A DNA stretch of 64,000 nt from Pedobacter caeni (GCF_900129215.1 NZ_FQUQ01000002.1:1488001-1552000), one strand, 5' to 3'. Counted from the first letter of the stretch, positions 1 through 10,150 are shown. Numbers and translations: made by a program. The notes: generated by a model not told the origin, from the sequence alone.

Positions 1-801
1 TTGTTCCAGTTGTTTATCCAGTGCAATAGGACTGGAATCTACATAAGTACCATCTGCATTGTAATTTTTCTTTTCTCCGGTTGCGGTGTAAATACCAGGT
101 TTATCATCTACAAGAATGGAATCTCTGGTCAGGGTTTTGAAATTGTCAATGGCTGTTTTTAGAGGTGCATAAGTGGATTGATAATATAGATAAGTTCCAC
201 TCTTTGGCATGACAACAGTGGTATTCTCATCCGCAGCAACATTTAGGGTAACAGGCTGGCCCGAGGCATTGGTATAAGACACTTCCGTCCCGATGTTAAC
301 CGAATCCGCGCTGTTCCATTCTATCGTTAGTTTCTTTTCCGTTTTTGAAAAGTTACTCGATTTAACCGGCCTGTTCATCAGCAATGACTGATACCTGTCG
401 CCATAGATATTTACCGTGCGTACCTCAGAAGGAACAGATTTATTTCCTTTATCATCAATACTATAGATGATAAAGGAATAACTGCTTTCAGGAAGGCCTG
501 TAAGCAGGTGTTTTATAGTATCACCAAGCTTAAACCCTGTGGCATCAAAAGAAGCAGAATCAGATTTATTATTCCATAAAATACGGTAAGTACGGACCCT
601 TGCATCTATACCTCTTGGCCAGTGAAACAGGATGCGGCCCTTACCCGGGAAGGTTTTCACCTGAGTGGCCTTGTCAGGATATACTTTTTCCCCATCTGCG
701 AGGTATTTTTTATAATCATCTGACTTCTGACAGGAGGAGAGGAGAATGCCACAAAATAAAAGGAAAATGGGCGATAGGTTGTTTATAGTTTTTCTAAACA
801 T
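1..801 (-). CDS. DUF4998-type lipoprotein, partial (3' end outside window)
   Basis: An open frame of 267 codons runs from an ATG at 801 leftward off the window edge without a stop, so the C-terminus is missing. The N-terminus is a lipoprotein signal (MFRKTINNLSPIF..., ending LLSSCQKSDD), so the product should be anchored in the outer or inner membrane. The following part resembles DUF4998 proteins, which carry fibronectin-like beta-sandwich repeats and usually sit last in SusCD loci that also contain DUF4959/DUF5000 proteins. The start lies 12 bp after the stop of the upstream gene, which implies one transcript. Family assignment is by resemblance and gene order; the biochemical role is unknown, probably surface glycan binding. 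Confidence 0.75.
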   Translation of the reverse strand, partial: MFRKTINNLSPIFLLFCGILLSSCQKSDDYKKYLADGEKVYPDKATQVKTFPGKGRILFHWPRGIDARVRTYRILWNNKSDSASFDATGFKLGDTIKHLLTGLPESSYSFIIYSIDDKGNKSVPSEVRTVNIYGDRYQSLLMNRPVKSSNFSKTEKKLTIEWNSADSVNIGTEVSYTNASGQPVTLNVAADENTTVVMPKSGTYLYYQSTYAPLKTAIDNFKTLTRDSILVDDKPGIYTATGEKKNYNADGTYVDSSPIALDKQLEQ

Positions 802-813
802 AATGATTTTTAT

Positions 814-2013
814 TTATTGTGTATTTCCCCAGAAAGTGATTTCCAATGCATGGAAGAAATCAGTATTTCCCCAGTTCTTGATTTGCTCGAAACGAATATA
901 CCTGATCGCAGGTGCTGCAATAGGAATGAGGAATTCTTCTCCAAGCCCGTCTGAACCTCTGGCATAAACGATATCTTCATTTGTGGTTTGCCCCAAAGGA
1001 AGACCTGATGGTTTTTTTGACAGGAAGGAACCCAGTTTTATCCAGCCATCCCATGATCCGGAACTGTTGGGAATCACTGCGCTGCCATAAAGATTGAAAA
1101 TTTGTGGGTTGCCGTGCTGATATTGCCATCCACCATCGATCCTTTGCAAGATCTTAAAGCGGCTGAGTTTAGCGACTGCCCCCAGATCAAAGGTGAAACG
1201 GTGAGGGGAGGGGGCTGCACCTTGCAGGGTATGGAAGCCCGGTTCCCCGGTTTTATCGTCCCACATATAGCGCATTTCCCAGTCGTAAGCAGAAGGCTGA
1301 TCATTTGGAAGAATGTATTGCCTGAATTTCGATTTATCCAGCTTTTTCTCCAGAAAAGGGCTCATTTCTTTTAATAAAGTATCTGAGGTATTGTTAAACC
1401 TGTCCTTAATATAAACGCCAAACAGCCTTTTTACCGGATCATACCCCCTTGCAGAAAAGGACCCTTGTTTGGTCTGGGTATAAAAGGTTTCTATAGGTTC
1501 GAGTTCCCCATTGGTGTTTTTGGAAAGAATTACCAGGGCAATCTTATCCTCACCAGGATTCTCGAAAGTCACGTTTACTCCACCAAAATCATTGTTTAAG
1601 GTGAGTGAACTGGCAATTTTGCGATAGGGTGGAGTACTGGGCTTTACTTTTACCACGGTTTCATCAGACCTGTTTTCACTTCTGTCAACCGCATACAATC
1701 TAACATCATATTCGCCGGCTTTAATAAAACCATCTACCCGGATCGTATCGTTAAAACGGGAAGTTTTGGCCTGTCTGGTCGTGGTACTGTTGATCGCATA
1801 TTCTGCAAGAACATATTGCAGGTCTTCGTCGGCAGGAAGTGAATAGGTGATGACCGCACCACCAGGTGTATTCTCTACTTTTACATTGCTCACAGCACCT
1901 GGTTTGGTGCCATCTTTTTCTATGGGACCCTGAGTGTTCATATCTGTTTTGGAGCAACTCCAAAATGCCATAATTCCCAGGATTAAAATCAGAAAACTAT
2001 ACGTTTGTTTCAT
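814..2013 (-). CDS. DUF4959/DUF5000-type discoidin-like lipoprotein of a SusCD locus
   Basis: 399-aa product. I place the start at 2013 (MKQTYSFLILI...) because a lipoprotein signal ending FWSCSKTD begins there; an in-frame ATG 26 codons upstream would bury the signal and overlap the susD end. After the lipobox comes a fibronectin-III-like region (about 25-125, DUF4959-like), a middle beta domain (about 130-230) and a C-terminal region (about 250-399) with the WxxGNTDFFHALEITFWG ending typical of F5/8-type C (DUF5000) domains. These are usually surface glycan-binding proteins, but the ligand is unknown. It is the third gene of the sigma/FecR/SusC/SusD operon, 37 bp after susD. Confidence 0.8.
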   Translation of the reverse strand: MKQTYSFLILILGIMAFWSCSKTDMNTQGPIEKDGTKPGAVSNVKVENTPGGAVITYSLPADEDLQYVLAEYAINSTTTRQAKTSRFNDTIRVDGFIKAGEYDVRLYAVDRSENRSDETVVKVKPSTPPYRKIASSLTLNNDFGGVNVTFENPGEDKIALVILSKNTNGELEPIETFYTQTKQGSFSARGYDPVKRLFGVYIKDRFNNTSDTLLKEMSPFLEKKLDKSKFRQYILPNDQPSAYDWEMRYMWDDKTGEPGFHTLQGAAPSPHRFTFDLGAVAKLSRFKILQRIDGGWQYQHGNPQIFNLYGSAVIPNSSGSWDGWIKLGSFLSKKPSGLPLGQTTNEDIVYARGSDGLGEEFLIPIAAPAIRYIRFEQIKNWGNTDFFHALEITFWGNTQ

Positions 2014-2050
2014 CTCTTTATATTTTTTTAGGTTGAAAAGGGGATCATGA

Positions 2051-3979
2051 TTACCAACCTGGATTTTGTACCAGGTTTGGATTGGATACAATTGTGCCTT
2101 CCGCTATCGGCCATAAGTAGTCTCTGGAGATAAACGTTGGCGTAAATATGGATTTCACGCGGTAATAGTCTATTGCTTCAGACTGATCCAGGTCCCATCC
2201 TCTGATTGGAATATTTAAGTATTGTTCTGCCTTTTTCCATCTTCTCAGGCTCCAGAAACGCTTGCCCTCAAACACGAGTTCAATCATTTGCTCCCTTTGT
2301 ACAATTTCCCGGAAACCTTCTTTTGAATTTGGCTTGGAAGGATTCTTGGCCGCAGTGGCCCAACTTTCCTGCACACCTTTCAATCCGGCTCTTTTCCTAA
2401 CCAGGTCGATCCATTTATAGGATTCAGCAGGACCGTTTTGCTCATTGAGCGCTTCCGCATAGAGTAAATAAAGCTCTGAAAGCCTGATGATCGGAAAGGG
2501 GTAGGCGGTTACATTATAGCCCGTAGAATTACTGCCAAAGTCATTTCTGTAATTCACCAGCTTCTTAGCCCAGTACCCGGTTACAGAGTATAAAGAGGCA
2601 CCAAGCCTTGCGCCAAACTGGCCGGCTTTGGCCTTAATGAACCAGGTCTTGGTATCGTTGAAAAGCCCTTGTCCATACCAGATTCCTCCATCAAAACCTA
2701 AATCTGCATAAAACCGGGGTTCACGGTCAAAGTTTAATTGAACCGTCTGATAATCTTTTTTCAGGTAAAAGCGGTAGGCATCGGTGACGGTCCTGATCTT
2801 GGTTAAACGATTGGAATAGTCGTAATTTTTATCTTCTTCTATAGGAACGCCGTTATTGCTGTAAAACATCTCGGCAATGTGAATCGGAGGGCTCAGAATA
2901 GACCTGATACTCTCATTGTTGGCTGGTGGGGTAGGAATGCTGCCCTCATCTCCTGAAGTAATCCTGGCCTGTGCTAATGCCTGCGTTCCATGAACCATGG
3001 CGTTTGTTCCTCCCCAGATGATTTCGGAATTCCACTTTTCGGTAATGGCTGTTCTTACATTTAACGTGATTTTTGTAGAATCTGAAGCCGTTTCATTGGA
3101 AAGAGGGATGTAATAATGAAGTTTTGCTCCTACAGACTCTGCAGATTCAATGGCCAGGCGACAAGCATCGGCTGCTTTTTTCCATTTTTCCTGGCTGTAG
3201 GCTGGAGGAAAGAGTGCTAAACCATCTTTGTTTTTGAAATTTGCATAGCTGGGGTTTCCATTAAACAGCGGACTGGCAATGGTCATCAAAACCTGCGCTT
3301 TAATCGCCAGGGCAATTGGTTTGGTGAGGCGGCCCAACTCGGAGGTCGTATTCATGATTTGAGCCGGAAGGCTGGGAACAGATTCATCGATCAGGCTGAT
3401 AATGTAATTCGACACAGAATCTATAGGTGCTCTGGAAACGCGTACCGCTTCAATAGGAGCAGAGATCGGCAGGTTCACACGGATAATCGGAACAGGGCCG
3501 TACATCCGCATCAGGTAGAAATGATAATAAGCTTTAAGCAGTTTTACTTCGGCAGTCCAGCGTGCTTCTTCAGCATCAGAAAGGTCGGGTACCTTACCCA
3601 CATTTTCTAAAAAGAGGTTGCACTCCCGGATCGCCTGGAAATAAGGTTTTCCTCCATTTCCGGAATCCCAGTAGTTTGCCTGTGGGTTGGAGACACTTTG
3701 CTCCCCCCTTGCGATTCTGTACAATCCTACACCGAAATATATAGAACTTGGATACTGTACGGCAAACTCATCACCGCCCAGAAAACCCGGGTCACTATCT
3801 GTATTTCCAAAGGAAGGAAGATTATTGTAGCAGGTGAACAGATATTTTTCTGCTTCAGTGCGCATGCGGAAAGCATAATCTATAGTTCCAATATTGTCCG
3901 GGGCAACATTAAGATATTTCTTACATCCACTATTCAGAAGAAGAAGGGTGAAAATCAATATGTTCAGGTATTTTTTCAT
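2051..3979 (-). CDS. RagB/SusD family nutrient uptake outer membrane lipoprotein
   Basis: 642 aa, a normal size for SusD. The N-terminus is a lipoprotein signal (LLLLNSGCKKYLNVAPDN) followed by the SusD start pattern. The N-terminal TPR-like half includes the motif AEVKLLKAYYHFYLMRMYGPVPII, split across about residues 140-165. The C-terminal SusD domain has the RLSELYLLYAEALNE and ELVFEGKRFWSLRRWK motifs and ends NPNLVQNPGW. SusD caps the SusC barrel at the cell surface and binds the oligosaccharide before TonB-driven import. It follows susC by 12 bp. Substrate specificity cannot be read from sequence, and no glycosidase of this operon lies in the window. Confidence 0.95.
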   Translation of the reverse strand: MKKYLNILIFTLLLLNSGCKKYLNVAPDNIGTIDYAFRMRTEAEKYLFTCYNNLPSFGNTDSDPGFLGGDEFAVQYPSSIYFGVGLYRIARGEQSVSNPQANYWDSGNGGKPYFQAIRECNLFLENVGKVPDLSDAEEARWTAEVKLLKAYYHFYLMRMYGPVPIIRVNLPISAPIEAVRVSRAPIDSVSNYIISLIDESVPSLPAQIMNTTSELGRLTKPIALAIKAQVLMTIASPLFNGNPSYANFKNKDGLALFPPAYSQEKWKKAADACRLAIESAESVGAKLHYYIPLSNETASDSTKITLNVRTAITEKWNSEIIWGGTNAMVHGTQALAQARITSGDEGSIPTPPANNESIRSILSPPIHIAEMFYSNNGVPIEEDKNYDYSNRLTKIRTVTDAYRFYLKKDYQTVQLNFDREPRFYADLGFDGGIWYGQGLFNDTKTWFIKAKAGQFGARLGASLYSVTGYWAKKLVNYRNDFGSNSTGYNVTAYPFPIIRLSELYLLYAEALNEQNGPAESYKWIDLVRKRAGLKGVQESWATAAKNPSKPNSKEGFREIVQREQMIELVFEGKRFWSLRRWKKAEQYLNIPIRGWDLDQSEAIDYYRVKSIFTPTFISRDYLWPIAEGTIVSNPNLVQNPGW

Positions 3980-3991
3980 CTTTTAATAGAA

Positions 3992-6900
3992 TTAGAAGTT
4001 AACATTTAGGCCAAAGTTGAATACTTTTTGAAGTGGGTATCCCATGCCACTCGTTCCCATCTCAGGATCCCAGAGTTTGAATTTGCTGAACTGAAAAAGG
4101 TTCAGCCCGCTGAAATAAACCCGGAAAACTTCTGCTTTGATTCTTTTGCTCAGGCCTTTAGGAAGGGTATATCCGACTTCCACAGATTTTACCCGGAGAA
4201 AACTTCCATTGCGCATAAACCAGGTACTGGTTTGGTTGTTGTTTTCAACAGGGACAACGGAAAGTCTTGGCCAAAGGGCGTAGATGTTCCTGTTTTCTTC
4301 AGACCAATGACTATCGGCATACGCTTTAATCAAGGCATTTTCGCCAGTCCGTCCGCCGTTTATTTGATCCCATGGATTGTCATAGTTGACAAAAGGAGCG
4401 GTGGCTGCAGTATTGATAAAGAAAGATTCCCTGGCTAAGCCCTGCAAGAACACAGAAAAATCAAAGTTTTTATAACCTGCAGAGATCCCACCTCCATAGG
4501 TGATTTCCGGGGTGGTCGGATTTCCGATCGGTACGCGGTCGAGGGTGGTGATTTGACCATCACCATTGATGTCTCTGTATTTAATGTCGCCGGCCTGATA
4601 AATTCCAAAAGTTTGTTTTGGTGAATTCTGTACGTCTTTTTCATCGATGAAGAGGCGTTCAGCGATATAACCATAAGCCTGGGAAATGGATTGTCCCGGA
4701 TGCAACAGGTATTTCTCATTGTAAGCGGGTTCCTCAAATTTAGAGTACTCGCCTCTGGCAAAAGTAAAACTCCCCCTCACAGAAAACCACACGTCATTGC
4801 TCAGGTTTTCTGTATAGTCAAGACTCAGGTCAACACCCTTGGATTTGGCCTCGCCAACATTGGCAAGAATACCGGTAGACAAGCCCATGGTAGTCGGGAT
4901 CGAGGACCTTTCCTGCAGGATGTTTTTGGTATGTTTCTGATAGAATTCTCCGATGAAGTTCAGTTTGTTAAACAAACTTAGTTCTATGGCAATATTGCTT
5001 TGGTAAGATTTTTCCCAGGTGATGTCCAGGTTGGGATACCGGCTGATAGATACGCCTGGTTTATAAGTGGCATTGTCGTACCCAAAGTTGGCCCCACGGC
5101 CACCATTGGCCAGGTTTACACGGCTAAGGTAAAAGAAACGGTCTTCATCTCTTCCAATCCTGTCATTACCCACAAGCCCATAGGAACCCCTGATCTTTAA
5201 TTTATTGATGAATTTGGCTTTCCAGAAGGATTCATTTGAAACCACCCATCCCAGTCCGAAAGTGGGGAAGAATCCAAACTGCTGATCGCTGTAAAACCTT
5301 TCTGAACCGTTATATCCAAAGTTGAATTCTGCAAAATAGCGGTTGTCATAAGCATAAGATGCCCTTCCGGATAAGCCGATGTTGCGGCGGGGCAGGGAAA
5401 CCTGGACATCATCCCAATCGTTACCTGGCGAAAGGCTCTGCTGCATTGTGAAGATCAGGGCGCCACCTACATTATGTTTGCTTCCAAAAAAGCGGTTGTA
5501 ATCCAGCGCCGCCTGAGCATACAGGTTGGTATTGGCATCTCTTTTCCCTCCGGAGACAGACCTGATGTCTTCATAGGCTGCGGGCCCCTCGGTTTCATTC
5601 TGCCATTGCAAGGTATATTGGTCGCTGAACTTATCATAGGTAGAAATGCCATAAAAATACGGACCGTATGCACGGCGTACATCAAAAAAGGAATAGCGGT
5701 TGGTGCTGATTAAACTTCTGAAATTCAATCCTTCCGTAATGGCACTTAACTTTTGGTTCAGCTCCAGTTGTGCCAGCATCCTGCTTTGTGAATAATCTTT
5801 GTATCCTCTTAACAGGTCGGCATAAGGGTTCAGATAAAAATTCGTTCCTGAGCGGTAATTTCCAAAGAGGATGTGTTGCGAGGCTATATTTGCTGCATCG
5901 GGTGCATAATAAGGTGCAAAAAGCGTCGGACTGGTCCTTAAGGCTTTGGTGTAGATGGCAGAACCACCATCAATCGGACCATTATAATCGTCGAAATAAC
6001 CGGAGAACCTCACCACCAATTCTGTCTGCGGGCCAAGTTGCATGTTCACATTGGAACGCAACTGGTAGGTGCTGAGTTTTACATTGGTGTTGAAGTTGTT
6101 GCGCTCGTCTACTTTTAACGTTCCATTGTCTTTATTGTAGCTGCCGGCAACGTAAAACTGAGCAACCTTTCCTCCGCCTCTTACACTGAGGTTTCCCCTT
6201 TGGTTGGAAGTCCGTTTATTGAATAAAAGATCAGTCCAGTTGGTAGCAGGGTAGATGACCGGATTGTCGCCGGCAATGGTATGGTCAATTTTGTTTTGCT
6301 GGTATAAGAGTTTTGCCAATGGATCCCTGGTGAGCTGAGCTTCGGTATAAAGCTGCATATGGGTCACGGGATCGGCAATCTCAATATTTTGAGTAGCTGT
6401 GGAAATGGAATTCTCCAGCCTTACAGTAAACTGCGCGGTTCCTTGTTTTCCTTGTTTTGTGGTGATAAAAATTACCCCGTTTGCACCCCTGGCTCCATAA
6501 AGGGCAGTGGCACTCGCATCTTTTAATACGGAAAAGGATTCGATATCATCAGGTTGTAACCTGGCAAGGTCTGTGGTGGTCAGTTCTATGTTGTCGATCA
6601 GGATCAGCGGACTGCCGCTGCCGTTTCCAAAGGTAGTTACCCCGCGGACAAAGAAATTCGCATTGTCTGCTCCTGGTTCACCACTTCTCTGATAAGCAAC
6701 TACACCCGCAATACGTCCGGCCAGTGCAGTGGTTAAATTACTGGAAGGGATTTTCAACTCCTTGGCGGTAATGGAAGTTACAGAACCTACTACGGCTTCC
6801 TTCCGTTGTTTCTTTCCGAAAGCGGTAACCACAACCTCATCCAGGCCGCCTTGCTCTTCTCTCAGGATCACGTTAATGGTAGGCCTGCTGGCTGGTTCTT

Positions 6901-7486
6901 CTACTGCGATAAAACCCACCATTTTGAAAACCAGTGTGGCATTTTGTGGTACTTTTATAGAATACCGGCCATTCTGATCGGTACTTGTGCCGATATTGGA
7001 TTTTCCTTTTACATAAACGGAAACACTGACCAATGGCTTTTTTAAAGTATCCAATACCTGTCCCTGAATGACGGTATCTGTTTTTAACTTTTTGATGGTT
7101 TGCGGTGGGGAGACCGGGCTGGAAACTGGATTTTCCTTGGGGGATACGGCGATCAGCCCGCTGGAGATCCTGAAATCCAGTCCGGATTTGGAACTCAATT
7201 CAGTGAGTAGTTGTACCATGCTCCGTTGCTTTTCCTCGATCAGGATAGGCCTAACGGCTTTAATGTCAGTTTTGTTGTAAGAGAAACGGTAACCTGAAGC
7301 ACGCTCTATCCAGTTAAATACTTTCAGGATGGGTTCGTTTTTAAATCCGATGGTATAAGTCGGGTCTTTTTTTGTGGTGTTTGCCTGAGCAGATGCGCTG
7401 ATCATGAGGGAGGTACAGAGCAGCACAATGTTCAACGTCAAAAAAGTAAAAAAAACGCTTTGATAGGGGAGATTTTTTTTTCTCAT
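3992..7486 (-). CDS. SusC/RagA family TonB-linked outer membrane receptor with STN domain
   Basis: 1164 aa. A signal peptide (to about residue 33) is followed by an STN (secretin/TonB N-terminal) domain at about 45-95, a carboxypeptidase-regulatory-like domain at about 140-215, a plug domain opening with DEVVVTAFGKKQRKEAVVG, the SusC plug signature SVLKDASATALYGARGANGVI at about 320-340 (two residues beyond a short motif), and a 22-strand-type barrel ending in an aromatic residue (FGLNVNF). The STN domain is the part that signals to a FecR anti-sigma protein, and a FecR and a sigma gene lie directly upstream, so this transporter is probably a self-regulated importer. The gap to fecR is 33 bp. 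Confidence 0.96.
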   Translation of the reverse strand: MRKKNLPYQSVFFTFLTLNIVLLCTSLMISASAQANTTKKDPTYTIGFKNEPILKVFNWIERASGYRFSYNKTDIKAVRPILIEEKQRSMVQLLTELSSKSGLDFRISSGLIAVSPKENPVSSPVSPPQTIKKLKTDTVIQGQVLDTLKKPLVSVSVYVKGKSNIGTSTDQNGRYSIKVPQNATLVFKMVGFIAVEEPASRPTINVILREEQGGLDEVVVTAFGKKQRKEAVVGSVTSITAKELKIPSSNLTTALAGRIAGVVAYQRSGEPGADNANFFVRGVTTFGNGSGSPLILIDNIELTTTDLARLQPDDIESFSVLKDASATALYGARGANGVIFITTKQGKQGTAQFTVRLENSISTATQNIEIADPVTHMQLYTEAQLTRDPLAKLLYQQNKIDHTIAGDNPVIYPATNWTDLLFNKRTSNQRGNLSVRGGGKVAQFYVAGSYNKDNGTLKVDERNNFNTNVKLSTYQLRSNVNMQLGPQTELVVRFSGYFDDYNGPIDGGSAIYTKALRTSPTLFAPYYAPDAANIASQHILFGNYRSGTNFYLNPYADLLRGYKDYSQSRMLAQLELNQKLSAITEGLNFRSLISTNRYSFFDVRRAYGPYFYGISTYDKFSDQYTLQWQNETEGPAAYEDIRSVSGGKRDANTNLYAQAALDYNRFFGSKHNVGGALIFTMQQSLSPGNDWDDVQVSLPRRNIGLSGRASYAYDNRYFAEFNFGYNGSERFYSDQQFGFFPTFGLGWVVSNESFWKAKFINKLKIRGSYGLVGNDRIGRDEDRFFYLSRVNLANGGRGANFGYDNATYKPGVSISRYPNLDITWEKSYQSNIAIELSLFNKLNFIGEFYQKHTKNILQERSSIPTTMGLSTGILANVGEAKSKGVDLSLDYTENLSNDVWFSVRGSFTFARGEYSKFEEPAYNEKYLLHPGQSISQAYGYIAERLFIDEKDVQNSPKQTFGIYQAGDIKYRDINGDGQITTLDRVPIGNPTTPEITYGGGISAGYKNFDFSVFLQGLARESFFINTAATAPFVNYDNPWDQINGGRTGENALIKAYADSHWSEENRNIYALWPRLSVVPVENNNQTSTWFMRNGSFLRVKSVEVGYTLPKGLSKRIKAEVFRVYFSGLNLFQFSKFKLWDPEMGTSGMGYPLQKVFNFGLNVNF

Positions 7487-7519
7487 AGAATTTATTGATT
7501 TGGTTAGCTTGGTTTAGGT

Positions 7520-8566
7520 TTATTTAGTGCGGGGTTCGAACATGATTTTTTGTCCCTGTATTTTCCAGTTCAGCTGGTTGATGAAGCTGATGGTTCCCAG
7601 AATAGCAGATAGTGACTCATCAGAATAATCGCCGGTAATCTTTTTAAAGTCGCAGTTACACTGGCTCAGGTCGAATTCAACGCCATAGTATAATTCCAGT
7701 TTGCTGATGATGGTAGGCATATCGGCATTTTCGAAGTTTAGTCTGGATTGGCTCAGTTCTTCCATTTCCTTAAGGGGAAAGATTTTCCTAGTTAAGGCTA
7801 AGGATTGATGGTTCAATACCACCGATGTTCCAGGTTCCAGGATTTGACTCGCCCCATGTTTTGGCTCTGTTACCTTTACTTTTCCGGTCATGAGTAATAC
7901 GGATGACTCCTTACTGTTTTCGAAATCACGTACATAAAATGACGTTCCCAGTGCAATGGTCCTGGTGTGTTTGGAATAAGCAATGAAAGGTTTGCCTGGT
8001 TGAGGGGCTACGTTAAGGTAAACCTGTCCGACGATGCCTATCCTGCGGTCTTCTGCATTGAAATTTTCTGGAATGATCAACCTGCTTCCCGGATATAAAA
8101 TGGCTTCTGTACCATCTGCTAATACCAGGGTTTTTCTTTGTTTCTGGGGAGCGTATACGGTTTCGCCACGAATGTCACTGAATTTAAAAACCTTTTTCCG
8201 TTGGTTCAGGTAAAAAAAGATGGCGGTTGCAGACATCAGGAGGATTGATGCTGCAACGCTCATCTTCACAAAAAGGGATCTGCGTAATTTTGTTTTAAGC
8301 TGGAGTTTCGGATCTTTTCTATCTTTTCTCTGTTGAAATAACAACTTAAATTCAGCCAGTCTTGAGTCTATCATTTCCTCAGGAATTTTACCTGTCAGGA
8401 GCAGCACATAGCTTTTTGCCTGGTCATATCGTTCCTTGTCCTGAAGATGGTCCGGAACGTAGTGCTTCCAGGGATTGGTATCCTCAGTTTCTTTGTCATT
8501 TAAGCAATAGTCAATGAAGAAGGGGTCGGTTAGCAACCCTTCTATGGTCAGTTTAGGTTTGTTCAT
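7520..8566 (-). CDS. FecR family anti-sigma factor
   Basis: 348 aa with the usual order: a short cytoplasmic N-terminal domain (1-100), one membrane segment at about 102-120 followed by NQRKK, the periplasmic FecR domain (about 130-240, with GQVYLNVAPQPGKPFIAYS and LGTSFYVRDF) and a C-terminal DUF4974-like domain. It should hold the ECF sigma factor at the membrane and release it when the STN domain of the SusC receptor reports substrate. It sits between the sigma gene (203 bp upstream) and susC (33 bp downstream), which supports this pairing. Confidence 0.93.
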   Translation of the reverse strand: MNKPKLTIEGLLTDPFFIDYCLNDKETEDTNPWKHYVPDHLQDKERYDQAKSYVLLLTGKIPEEMIDSRLAEFKLLFQQRKDRKDPKLQLKTKLRRSLFVKMSVAASILLMSATAIFFYLNQRKKVFKFSDIRGETVYAPQKQRKTLVLADGTEAILYPGSRLIIPENFNAEDRRIGIVGQVYLNVAPQPGKPFIAYSKHTRTIALGTSFYVRDFENSKESSVLLMTGKVKVTEPKHGASQILEPGTSVVLNHQSLALTRKIFPLKEMEELSQSRLNFENADMPTIISKLELYYGVEFDLSQCNCDFKKITGDYSDESLSAILGTISFINQLNWKIQGQKIMFEPRTK

Positions 8567-8769
8567 TCAGTTCTGATGCAAGGTTTAGTATCTTATAGTG
8601 CTGATCCCAGCTAAATTCTACTCGTTTTTTTTGAAACAATATTTTAAGTATCTGATAATCAGTTAGAATATTTTTTTATTTGGCTGGTTTTTGAATGGAT
8701 TCAAGTGGTCGTGGTCAATTCAACTGGCAGAATGCCGGTAGTATTGCCTTGAATTCAGGTATGATGAAA

Positions 8770-9363
8770 TTATCCCCTCAACAGGAGGAGGAGGAGATAG
8801 GTGGGGATCTTCAGGTCCGCTCTTAAAAATTTTATGGCCTGATGGATGTTGTTATATATGGACTGGGTGGCTAATCCTGTTTTTTCAGAGATCTCGGTAT
8901 AATCCAGGTTTTCATAAAAGCGGAGCATGATCAGTTGCTTCTGTCTTTCCGTTAATTTATTGATGGCCTGAGTGATGTTTTCTTTTATTTCCTCTTCCAA
9001 TTGTAATTGGACGATGTAATCCATAATGGAGGCTTCGTACAACTCTACCGTTGGCAATTTCTCTCTCACCACAAGGGCCCTTTCCTTAGCGAGCTTGCGC
9101 CTCAGGTAGGTAAATAAATAACTTTTTACGTTTGTGACAGACTTCAGCTTGTCTTTGTTCTCCCATAATTCGAGAAAAACCTGGTTAATAGCATCTTCTA
9201 CATTCTCCCGCTCTTTAAAAATGAGAAAGCCATAATTAAATAATGAATTGTATAACTGCTTATAAAGACTAAACAGCGCAGTCTCATCGCCCTCTTTAAC
9301 TTTTATCCATAACAGTTGCTGGTCATTAGGATTGACCTTCATATTTGCTTCCATGGTGGACAT
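8770..9363 (-). CDS. ECF RNA polymerase sigma-70 factor
   Basis: 197 aa from the ATG at 9363 (MSTMEANMKV...). A longer frame would need a TTG at 9396 and adds nothing conserved; ATGs at 9354 and 9342 are also possible. Region 2 is at about 30-95 (YKQLYNSLFNYGFLIFK..., with NVEDAINQVFLELWENK) and region 4 at about 130-185 (LTERQKQLIMLRFYENLDYTEISEKTG). It matches the Bacteroidota ECF sigma factors that pair with FecR to drive SusC/SusD operons. The following 203 bp before fecR could hold the autoregulated promoter of the uptake genes, but no TAnnTTTG element was clear there. Confidence 0.93.
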   Translation of the reverse strand: MSTMEANMKVNPNDQQLLWIKVKEGDETALFSLYKQLYNSLFNYGFLIFKERENVEDAINQVFLELWENKDKLKSVTNVKSYLFTYLRRKLAKERALVVREKLPTVELYEASIMDYIVQLQLEEEIKENITQAINKLTERQKQLIMLRFYENLDYTEISEKTGLATQSIYNNIHQAIKFLRADLKIPTYLLLLLLRG

Positions 9364-9481
9364 CTGGTTTCTTCGTAAAATTATTGGTCCATTCAAAGAA
9401 CGGATTTTAGAAGGTATTTTATTTTATCATATTGTCTAATGATTAAGTGATTTTGGCGGGGAGGTTTTGTTTTTAAGGTAT

Positions 9482-10150
9482 TTATCTGATCCCCTGATCT
9501 TTCACTATTTTCTCAATCTCCGGCAATAAAATTTTATATTTTTCCAGATCCCAGTCGGGCACATAGGATTTCATAGGAGGCATGCCCATCGCCTTACGCC
9601 GGCTGTCCAGTCTGTCCGGATCAATAATGGGATAGATATAGGAGCTGCCGGTTTTTTTGTCCTTAAAGCCCTGGCTTCCATAAGACTGCTTATTTCCTGT
9701 ACGCATGGCAATTCTATCCTCCAGAATGGCCAGGTTGCTGGATAAGGTTTTTCCATCTTTCTCTGCTTTTCTGACGATAGGAAGGTATTCCTGCTGGGTA
9801 GCCAGGTCGGCATGTTGAATGACCAGAAATAACCCCTGACTGGCATTCATCCCTACATCTTGTGGCCCAAGCCATCCGTGATTCGCAATAATGTCTTTTA
9901 CCTTAATCAGATTTTTGGCATCCTGTTGTCTTGCTATTGCCTTGACGCTGTCAACTGCAGTGGGACTGGCTTTTGCTTTGATCATGTCCATCCATTTTAT
10001 CCGAAAGGTCTGATCATCTTTAAGTATCGTATCCAGCTGCTGCATGAGCTTTTTATTGAATTTACTACTGTCAATTTCAAACGAGTTGACCTGGGCAAGG
10101 GCTGCAGAGGAGATCAGAGCCAGGAAAAGGAAGCTGAAGAATCTTTTCAT
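9482..10150 (-). CDS. DUF6624-like secreted protein of unknown function
   Basis: 222 aa from the ATG at 10150 (MKRFFSFLFLALISSAALAQ), which starts a clear signal peptide cleaved after ALAQ; an in-frame start seven codons upstream is less likely. The mature part is helical and charged, with the motif LIKVKDIIANHGWLG, then QHADLATQQEYLPIVRKA and a C-terminal IIDPDRLDSRRKAMGMPP. This matches the pattern of the DUF6624 family as I recall it; no enzymatic function is known to me. It is likely periplasmic. It stands alone, 118 bp downstream of the sigma gene's start and pointing the same way. Confidence 0.7.
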   Translation of the reverse strand: MKRFFSFLFLALISSAALAQVNSFEIDSSKFNKKLMQQLDTILKDDQTFRIKWMDMIKAKASPTAVDSVKAIARQQDAKNLIKVKDIIANHGWLGPQDVGMNASQGLFLVIQHADLATQQEYLPIVRKAEKDGKTLSSNLAILEDRIAMRTGNKQSYGSQGFKDKKTGSSYIYPIIDPDRLDSRRKAMGMPPMKSYVPDWDLEKYKILLPEIEKIVKDQGIR

